This document shows, one piece after another, positions 60,586 to 64,000 of a stretch of 64,000 bases of DNA; the first letter of the stretch is position 1; each line of letters opens with the position of its first letter. This DNA is from a virus, in the IMG/VR virus record IMGVR_UViG_3300042991_000236, positions 1 through 64,000 of that record; one strand, written 5' to 3'. Below the pieces are notes generated by a model, which worked only from the letters and a program-made list of their open reading frames with translations, was not told the DNA's origin and did no database searches. A program made the position numbers and the translations under genes.

Positions 60586-60753
60586 TCATTCTCCTTGTAT
60601 ATAATTCATAAATTTGTTGAGACTATGAACATATCTCTGTAATTGCTTACGCTCATACCTCTTGAGCTTAAATGGATTGGAATACGACAAACCAGCATCG
60701 AATGCTTTGAGTTTAATTATATAATTCACTGCTTTAGTTAACTTCTCCGCCAT
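60586..60753 (-). CDS. Small basic protein (55 aa)
   Basis: 55 residues, helical and basic (ITKAVNYI-type N-terminus, then FKLKRYERKQLQRYVHSLNK), from ATG 60753 with SD AGGAG. It ends one base before the RNA polymerase II subunit 1 start. Function unknown. Confidence 0.55.
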   Translation of the reverse strand: MAEKLTKAVNYIIKLKAFDAGLSYSNPFKLKRYERKQLQRYVHSLNKFMNYIQGE

Positions 60754-60763
60754 AGACTTTCTC

Positions 60764-60979
60764 CTATTCAGGTGGATTGAGTTCTTCATATGGGTTACCA
60801 TCAAACATTTTAGCCAATGGCGAAATGATGTATTCGCCATCAACATAACTTATTGCACATACCGCAATTACTGTATTACCAGTAACCTTGTCAGTACACT
60901 CAACAAGGGCTAGATCTCCATTCTTGGCCGCTTTAATAATAGTTTCCAGATTACTTTGATAACCTTTCTGAATTGCCAT
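60764..60979 (-). CDS. Conserved early phage protein (71 aa)
   Basis: 71 residues with the pattern AKNGDLALVECTDKVTGNTV and SPLAKMFDGNPYEELNPPE, which I know as a small conserved protein of many phages with no known function (DUF6117-like). SD AAAGGAG before ATG 60979. Confidence 0.7.
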   Translation of the reverse strand: MAIQKGYQSNLETIIKAAKNGDLALVECTDKVTGNTVIAVCAISYVDGEYIISPLAKMFDGNPYEELNPPE

Positions 60980-60996
60980 AGATTTGCTCCTTTAGT

Positions 60997-61033
60997 GGAA
61001 AATATGACAGCTACCCTTTTCAGAGTAGCTGTC
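60997..61033 (-). terminator. Terminator-like hairpin
   Basis: GACAGCTAC (61006-61014) and GTAGCTGTC (61025-61033) form a perfect 9-bp stem with a 10-base loop. On the - strand it is followed by ATATTTTCC. It follows the gene 61048-61368. Confidence 0.7.
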
Positions 61034-61047
61034 GAAAGAGGTGACTA

Positions 61048-61368
61048 CTAAGCGGCTTTCTTGATTACAGTGATCTTACTGATATCAAGCTGAGCAGGCT
61101 TTTCGTGGTGAAGGACAATGCGAAGACGAGCATTGACCATAGCAGAACCATCATTCTCGGTAGCGAGCTGGATCAGAGCCTTGTCTTCAAGGGTCAGATA
61201 CTCGTTATCAAGCAGAGAGAAGCCTCTGTTGCTACGCAGGACAGCATTACCTTCATCATCAACAATCTCCCAGTTGACGAATGCAAGGACTTTGGTTTTC
61301 TCTTTTGCAAGAGCAGGTTTACCGGATGTTACTTTCGATGCTGCAGGGACGAGGGTTGGTCTAGCCAT
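61048..61368 (-). CDS. Early protein of unknown function (106 aa)
   Basis: 106 residues with a basic N-terminus and a beta-rich body (KVLAFVNWEIVDDEGNAVLR, then RGFSLLDNEYLTLEDKALIQ and ARLRIVLHHEKPAQLDISKI). It lies between a promoter-motif copy (61411) and a terminator, so it forms a single-gene early transcript and is likely well expressed. SD AAGGAG. No family recognised. Confidence 0.6.
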   Translation of the reverse strand: MARPTLVPAASKVTSGKPALAKEKTKVLAFVNWEIVDDEGNAVLRSNRGFSLLDNEYLTLEDKALIQLATENDGSAMVNARLRIVLHHEKPAQLDISKITVIKKAA

Positions 61369-61410
61369 GGTGATAGTTCTCCTTGATAGTGTTACAAGAT
61401 ATGGACAGAG

Positions 61411-61455
61411 TCCGAATATATAAAAAAGGTTTAGGCTTTAGTGTGTGCCTTTAAA
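61411..61455 (-). promoter_or_regulatory. Conserved early promoter motif, copy 1
   Basis: On the - strand: GGCACACAC, then AAAGCCTAAACCTT, TTTTATATATTCGGA. Two further copies are at 61831-61880 and 63686-63720, sharing AAACCTT(Y)(Y)T(K)ATATAT(K)(Y)GGA. Each lies at a transcript start. Copies 1 and 2 also share the upstream GCACACAC element. The recognising polymerase is unknown. Confidence 0.55.
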
Positions 61456-61483
61456 CAAAGGACAAAGCCCTCCGAAGAGGGCT
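61450..61483 (-). terminator. Rho-independent terminator
   Basis: On the - strand AGCCCTC-TTCG-GAGGGCT is followed by TTGTCCTTTGTTTAA. A UUCG tetraloop and 7-bp stem give a good intrinsic terminator, following the gene 61566-61808. Confidence 0.8.
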
Positions 61484-61565
61484 AAGAGTGAAATGAGTAT
61501 TACGAGGATAGTTGGTGGGTAACTGCTGATTAGGGCATAAGGTGCTACCTCCGTATACTGTAAGA

Positions 61566-61808
61566 TTATTTGAAGAATGAACCGCCTGATTTACCAGCAT
61601 AGGTGGATTTGCTGGAAGAGCTTTTGCTTTTGCCTTTACTGCTACCGCCGAAGAATGAACCACTGGATGTACCAGAGCCCTTACTGTAGCTCTTACCGGA
61701 CGACTTGCTATAGCTTTTACCAGAACTCTTACCAGAGCCTGAGCCTTTAGCGTATACCGGTGCTACAGCCATACAACAGATAACCAATGCAATCATAAAA
61801 CTTTTCAT
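61566..61808 (-). CDS. Secreted Ser/Gly/Lys-rich protein
   Basis: 80 residues. An N-terminal signal peptide (SFMIALVICCMAVAPVYA, cleavage after VYA) is followed by ~60 residues made almost only of Ser, Gly, Lys and some Phe/Tyr (GSGSGKSSGKSYSKSSGKSY and related repeats). It should be exported and is disordered and very basic. It has its own promoter-motif copy and terminator, so it is a separate early unit. The role could be envelope modification or surface masking; that is speculation. Confidence 0.65.
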   Translation of the reverse strand: MKSFMIALVICCMAVAPVYAKGSGSGKSSGKSYSKSSGKSYSKGSGTSSGSFFGGSSKGKSKSSSSKSTYAGKSGGSFFK

Positions 61809-61830
61809 AACTACCTCCAGAGATATTTAG

Positions 61831-61880
61831 ATTCCGAATATATCAAGAAGGTTTGAGGTTTTAAGTGTGTGCTTTTTGAC
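61831..61880 (-). promoter_or_regulatory. Conserved early promoter motif, copy 2
   Basis: On the - strand AAGCACACACTTAAAACC, then TCAAACCTTCTTGATATATTC and GGAAT. It differs from copy 1 at few positions and lies 23 bases before the start of the secreted protein gene (61808). Confidence 0.55.
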
Positions 61881-61908
61881 TAAAAGAAAGGGAGCCGAAT
61901 GGCTCCCT
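61881..61908 (-). terminator. Rho-independent terminator
   Basis: On the - strand AGGGAGCC-ATTC-GGCTCCCT is followed by TTCTTTTA. It ends the transcript of 61937-62116 just before promoter copy 2. Confidence 0.85.
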
Positions 61909-61936
61909 GGTGATACTGAGATGAATGAGATTATTA

Positions 61937-62116
61937 CTAGATACCATCCATCAGTTTCTTTCTGTCCTTAATAACATTGATAGCAGCGTCAACATTATGA
62001 GGATTCTTAGCAGCTACTGCGTGAGGATCAATAGTCTTCTTCTTTGGATCATTTGGATCAATCATTCTCGGTTTCATTACTTTCTGTACAAGTGCTCCTA
62101 GTCTTGATTCAGCCAT
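61937..62116 (-). CDS. Small early protein (59 aa)
   Basis: 59 residues from ATG 62116 (SD GGAGATGACC). Basic, with MAESRLGALVQKVMKPRMID and a central DPNDPKKKTIDPHAVAAKNP. No family recognised. Confidence 0.55.
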   Translation of the reverse strand: MAESRLGALVQKVMKPRMIDPNDPKKKTIDPHAVAAKNPHNVDAAINVIKDRKKLMDGI

Positions 62117-62164
62117 GGTCATCTCCTTTTAAATAAAAAGAATATAGACCATCTATTTGTCTAT

Positions 62165-62243
62165 GTCCAGACAAGACGTTCCAGAGGGCTTGTCCCTCTG
62201 GAAGAGTTTTTCCTGCATAGGAAAAACTCCAGTCTTGTTGGAC
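62165..62243 (-). other. Three-way-junction element F
   Basis: Nearly every base pairs. The outer stem GTCCA-(G)-ACAAGAC (62165-62177) pairs with GTCTTGT-TGGAC (62232-62243), 12 bp with one bulge. Arm 2 is TTCCAGAGGG/CCCTCTGGAA (62179-62203) and arm 3 is GAGTTTTTCCT/AGGAAAAACTC (62204-62229). Arms are directly adjacent. It could be a processed RNA, a terminator pair or a protein-binding DNA structure. Confidence 0.7.
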
Positions 62244-62250
62244 AGCAGAG

Positions 62251-62448
62251 CTATTTACTCAATAAATCACGAAGCTTGATGAACTCTTCATAGGTACGAG
62301 TTGCACGATATTCAGCACTACGAAGTTCTGCAGATGCAGATGCGTAGTCACCTCTTTTATGAAATAGAAGGGCTGTTCGAATAGCTTCCATAGTGCTATC
62401 TGCAAAGCGCTTAAATAGCAGTTCTTTGTTGTGAATGTTTACATCCAT
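62251..62448 (-). CDS. Small helical protein (65 aa)
   Basis: 65 residues, helical (ADSTMEAIRTALLFHKRGDY, then SASAELRSAEYRATRTYEEF), resembling a TPR-like helix pair. ATG 62448 has no good SD and lies inside the overlapping 22-residue frame at 62411-62479, which has one, so coupling is possible. No family recognised. Confidence 0.5.
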   Translation of the reverse strand: MDVNIHNKELLFKRFADSTMEAIRTALLFHKRGDYASASAELRSAEYRATRTYEEFIKLRDLLSK

Positions 62449-62479
62449 CGCATGAATAATTGTTAGGTGCCTGTTCCAT
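62411..62479 (-). CDS. Possible leader microprotein (22 aa)
   Basis: 22 residues, MEQAPNNYSCDGCKHSQQ plus four, with a CxxC pair and a strong SD (GAGGGGAG) before ATG 62479, one base after the previous stop. It overlaps the start of the gene at 62448. It may be a real Cys microprotein or a leader for coupled translation. Confidence 0.35.
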   Translation of the reverse strand: MEQAPNNYSCDGCKHSQQRTAI

Positions 62480-62480
62480 A

Positions 62481-62699
62481 TCAGCTCCCCTCTAGTGATT
62501 GCTTATGAAAGACATGATCTCTCATAGCTGGCGTATGAAACTCTGGATGTCCAATCCTGAAGGCTTCCCAATAAGCCTCAACACAATAGTCACATGTGCA
62601 GGGCTCGTGATCTCCTGATCTCTCTTTTATAAGAGCGATAGCAGTGAGTATGTTGACTATTAATAGACAACAGATGAATAGGGCTGTTAGCTTGCTCAT
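62481..62699 (-). CDS. Membrane-anchored Cys protein (72 aa)
   Basis: 72 residues. An N-terminal hydrophobic helix (LTALFICCLLIVNILTAIAL) is followed by a soluble part with CTCDYC and several His. It is probably anchored in the inner membrane. SD GAGGAGAAAG before ATG 62699. Function unknown. Confidence 0.55.
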   Translation of the reverse strand: MSKLTALFICCLLIVNILTAIALIKERSGDHEPCTCDYCVEAYWEAFRIGHPEFHTPAMRDHVFHKQSLEGS

Positions 62700-62773
62700 G
62701 AGACTTTCTCCTCTTGGTTAAGGTGATGGTAGCCTCTGCAGTCTAAAGACGACGTACAGAGGCACCTGCTTCG

Positions 62774-62860
62774 TTAGGGTTTAGGGAAGTATGATCCACA
62801 CACTGTCCCCTCTTTAGCTCCGGTACACAATGATGCTAAACAGCAGTTCTTGCAACTCAT
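62774..62860 (-). CDS. Cys-rich microprotein (28 aa)
   Basis: 28 residues, MSCKNCCLASLCTGAKEG then TVCGSYFPKP, with five Cys, a possible metal-binding knot. SD AAAGGAG before the start. The ATG overlaps the stop of the upstream membrane protein gene (62857-62860). Bases 62701-62773 between this gene and the next hold a CCTCTG/CAGAGG inverted repeat. Confidence 0.5.
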   Translation of the reverse strand: MSCKNCCLASLCTGAKEGTVCGSYFPKP

Positions 62861-63066
62861 GATTTCATTCTCCTTTCAGCCTCTCTGAAGCCGTCAGCCA
62901 TAAAGTCATGGAACCAATGGATAGCCAATGCTACAAGCATGATGGCTATGGGTAAGAGTATGCAGATAATAGCAATCTTCAGTTCCATATAATCTGGAGA
63001 TGCATATCTCTCTGCGTAGATTGAACCAACGATAGCGAATATAGCGGTGTAAATAATTGACTTCAT
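62857..63066 (-). CDS. Small membrane protein (69 aa)
   Basis: 69 residues with two hydrophobic helices (IIYTAIFAIVGSIYA and IAIICILLPIAIMLVALAIH) and a charged C-terminus (FREAERRMKS). SD AAGGAGATAG. An early inner-membrane protein of unknown role. Confidence 0.6.
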   Translation of the reverse strand: MKSIIYTAIFAIVGSIYAERYASPDYMELKIAIICILLPIAIMLVALAIHWFHDFMADGFREAERRMKS

Positions 63067-63083
63067 ACTATCTCCTTATGAAA

Positions 63084-63109
63084 TGAGTAAGGCGCCATTG
63101 CTGACGCCT
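63084..63109 (-). terminator. Weak terminator-like hairpin
   Basis: AGGCG (63090-63094) and CGCCT (63105-63109) flank a 10-base loop. The - strand continues TACTCATTT. It follows the gene 63121-63414. Confidence 0.5.
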
Positions 63110-63120
63110 GTTAGAGTTAA

Positions 63121-63414
63121 CTATTTGGATGCTGGTGGCCAGTAGATGAGCTCACCAACTACCTTCTTGAGGATGATGTGACATTTGTAGTCACGGGCTT
63201 TAGGTACACTGGACTTCATCACACCCTGATAGATATTCAGGGTAGGATGTTTCTTCAGGAAGAATACACCTTTCGAAGTGACCAGTTTGACGGTGCTAGA
63301 GTCTTCAATAGTGACAGACACTTTACCGTCCATATCGGAGAACAGATAAACTTCTTTGCTAAGTTTAACGATCTCATTCAGGGCATTGACGCCAACCAGC
63401 TTCATTTTAGTCAT
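63121..63414 (-). CDS. Early protein of unknown function (97 aa)
   Basis: 97 residues, strand-rich (KVSVTIEDSSTVKLVTSKGV, then FFLKKHPTLNIYQGVMKSSV and YKCHIILKKVVGELIYW). SD AAAAGGAG precedes ATG 63414. It is the first gene after promoter-motif copy 3 and a long multi-hairpin leader. No family recognised. Confidence 0.6.
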   Translation of the reverse strand: MTKMKLVGVNALNEIVKLSKEVYLFSDMDGKVSVTIEDSSTVKLVTSKGVFFLKKHPTLNIYQGVMKSSVPKARDYKCHIILKKVVGELIYWPPASK

Positions 63415-63439
63415 GGAACTCTCCTTTTGTTAGTTAGTA

Positions 63440-63690
63440 GAATAGTGATACGGAGAGCTACTCCGCTTCTGGTGAATGACTCACTAGCTAGGTGAGCTGT
63501 CGGCTAGTCAGCCAAACGTGATACAACAGTAGTGACTAATCTACTGAGGTTGCTACAGTGCTCACCTAAGCCTGTGAGGGTAGAGTAGTTGTACAGCCGG
63601 CACAATGGCCTAGTCGCTTACAACTCAACACTCTCGCATGGAGTGCTGCACGAAGAGGCATGTTAGCCTCACATTAGGATATTGGATATC
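63440..63690 (-). other. Multi-hairpin leader region G
   Basis: A gene-free stretch with a series of short perfect hairpins: CGGAG/CTCCG near 63452-63466, CTCAC/GTGAG near 63480-63496, GGCT/AGCC near 63509-63520, CAGTAG/CTACTG near 63527-63546, GTTGTA/TACAAC near 63588-63623, CACTC/GAGTG near 63629-63645, GAGGC/GCCTC near 63655-63670 and GGATAT/ATATCC near 63676-63690. It would form the 5' leader of the 63414 gene if transcription starts at the motif near 63690. Confidence 0.5.
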
Positions 63691-63720
63691 CACATATATA
63701 AGAAAGGTTTGAGCCTTTAC
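63686..63720 (-). promoter_or_regulatory. Conserved early promoter motif, copy 3
   Basis: On the - strand GTAAAGGCTCAAACC, then TTTCTTATATATGTGGATATCC. It shares the AAACCTT...ATATAT...GGA core with copies 1 and 2 but lacks the GCACAC element directly upstream. Four tandem copies of that element lie about 45 bases further upstream. Confidence 0.5.
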
Positions 63721-63765
63721 CACCAGTGCGAGATTTATAACTTACATTGGAATACTATCTAGATG

Positions 63766-63813
63766 GTGTGCCTTTGGGTGTGCCTGTAAGTGTGCTTTTA
63801 AGTGTGCCTTAAG
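63766..63813 (-). repeat. Four tandem 12-base repeats
   Basis: GTGTGCCTTTGG, GTGTGCCTGTAA, GTGTGCTTTTAA and GTGTGCCTTAAG follow each other exactly. The shared GTGTGCYT core also occurs once next to promoter copies 1 and 2. This looks like an array of protein-binding sites upstream of promoter copy 3. Confidence 0.7.
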
Positions 63814-63821
63814 GGAAAGCT

Positions 63822-63847
63822 TAAGCCCACTCCGGAGAGTGAGCTTA
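63822..63847 (-). terminator. Terminator-like hairpin
   Basis: TAAGC-C-CACTC/GAGTG-A-GCTTA with a CGGA tetraloop: ten base pairs and one mismatch. It comes directly after the last partial gene. The - strand continues AGCTTTCCCTT, a poor U tract. Confidence 0.55.
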
Positions 63848-63851
63848 GGTG

Positions 63852-64000
63852 CTATGCAAGCTGCAAGGATTTACGCTCGGCGCGTACCTCTTCCAGTTGC
63901 TGTGAGATCATCTCGTTAGATAGAGATCTCAGTCCTACAGAGGCATCAGCTGCGATACCTGTGATGTTCTCAACAGCTATGAAAGCGTTGTTGAGTGCGC
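63852..64000 (-). CDS. Early protein, C-terminal part only
   Basis: The last 48 residues of a gene that begins beyond the right edge: helical, with ALNNAFIAVENITGIAADAS and EMISQQLEEVRAERKSLQLA. It ends at TAG 63852-63854. Not recognisable from this fragment. Confidence 0.6.
   Translation of the reverse strand, partial: ALNNAFIAVENITGIAADASVGLRSLSNEMISQQLEEVRAERKSLQLA

Noticed and set aside
59838-60611. 257-codon frame antisense to RNA polymerase II subunit 1
   Set aside because: The opposite strand carries the conserved DxxGR motif and proper SD signals. The antisense frame has neither.
63566-63661. 31-residue frame with GAGG before its ATG in region G
   Set aside because: It runs through several perfect hairpins and has no protein-like pattern. 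The SD match is probably chance.
63766-63813. CRISPR array
   Set aside because: The repeats are 12 bases and directly adjacent, with no spacers and no cas genes.
1-64000. Stop codon reassignment
   Set aside because: TAA, TAG and TGA all end recognisable genes at the expected places. The two interrupted genes are explained by frame changes.

Overview
The window is part of the genome of an N4-like podovirus (Schitoviridae-type lytic phage). Three features fix this. A giant virion-encapsidated RNA polymerase (16514-24247) sits in a long rightward structural operon behind an N4-gp56-family major capsid protein. A heterodimeric T7-like RNA polymerase II is encoded by two genes whose lengths (268 and 402 codons) match N4 gp15 and gp16. 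The replication block carries an N4-type single-stranded DNA binding protein, primase, helicase and family A DNA polymerase. The host cannot be read from the sequence. Strong Shine-Dalgarno sequences, spanin genes and a lipoprotein signal point to a Gram-negative bacterium. N4 gene numbers below are from memory of the family, not from a search.

Layout. Bases 1-27943 (+ strand) are the late operon: end of a head-assembly gene, major capsid protein, small head proteins, large virion/ejection proteins (one with a lytic transglycosylase domain, one with a zincin motif), a LamG-like protein, the lysis cassette (amidase, holin-like protein, two spanins), the virion RNA polymerase and a collagen-like tail fibre with its DUF4376 partner. 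A bidirectional terminator at 27965-27992 separates it from everything to the right, which is on the - strand. Reading from right to left: 64000-59566 holds early genes (small membrane, secreted and Cys-rich proteins) and RNA polymerase II subunit 1; 59486-56869 holds RNA polymerase II subunit 2 and two homing endonucleases; 56594-42465 holds middle genes (radical SAM protein, WGR-ligase, MoxR ATPase plus VWA partner, helicase and many small proteins); 42452-27973 holds replication and nucleotide metabolism (DNA polymerase, RusA-like resolvase, RecB-like nuclease, primase, RecA-like ATPase, SSB, dNTP pyrophosphohydrolase, ThyX).

Logic. As in N4, the injected virion polymerase should transcribe early genes from small hairpin promoters. 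It makes RNA polymerase II, which transcribes the middle genes. SSB and host polymerase then serve the late operon. Candidate GGA-loop hairpins and a three-copy AT-rich promoter motif fit this scheme.

The most remarkable feature is the load of homing endonucleases: seven HNH or HNH-like genes plus one orphan zinc domain, most placed against essential genes. The DNA polymerase locus has been invaded three times. It carries an intein whose endonuclease lies out of frame inside the intein coding sequence. Its 3' half is cut off by an HNH gene with no room for an intron, giving a gene in pieces. A third HNH gene overlaps its end. The MoxR-type ATPase gene carries a group I intron with an HNH gene, and the two RNA polymerase II genes are separated by another HNH gene. 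Two genes (2106-2724 and 35387-35852) read through only with a frameshift. Several intergenic blocks of 50-400 bases hold nested inverted repeats and no genes.
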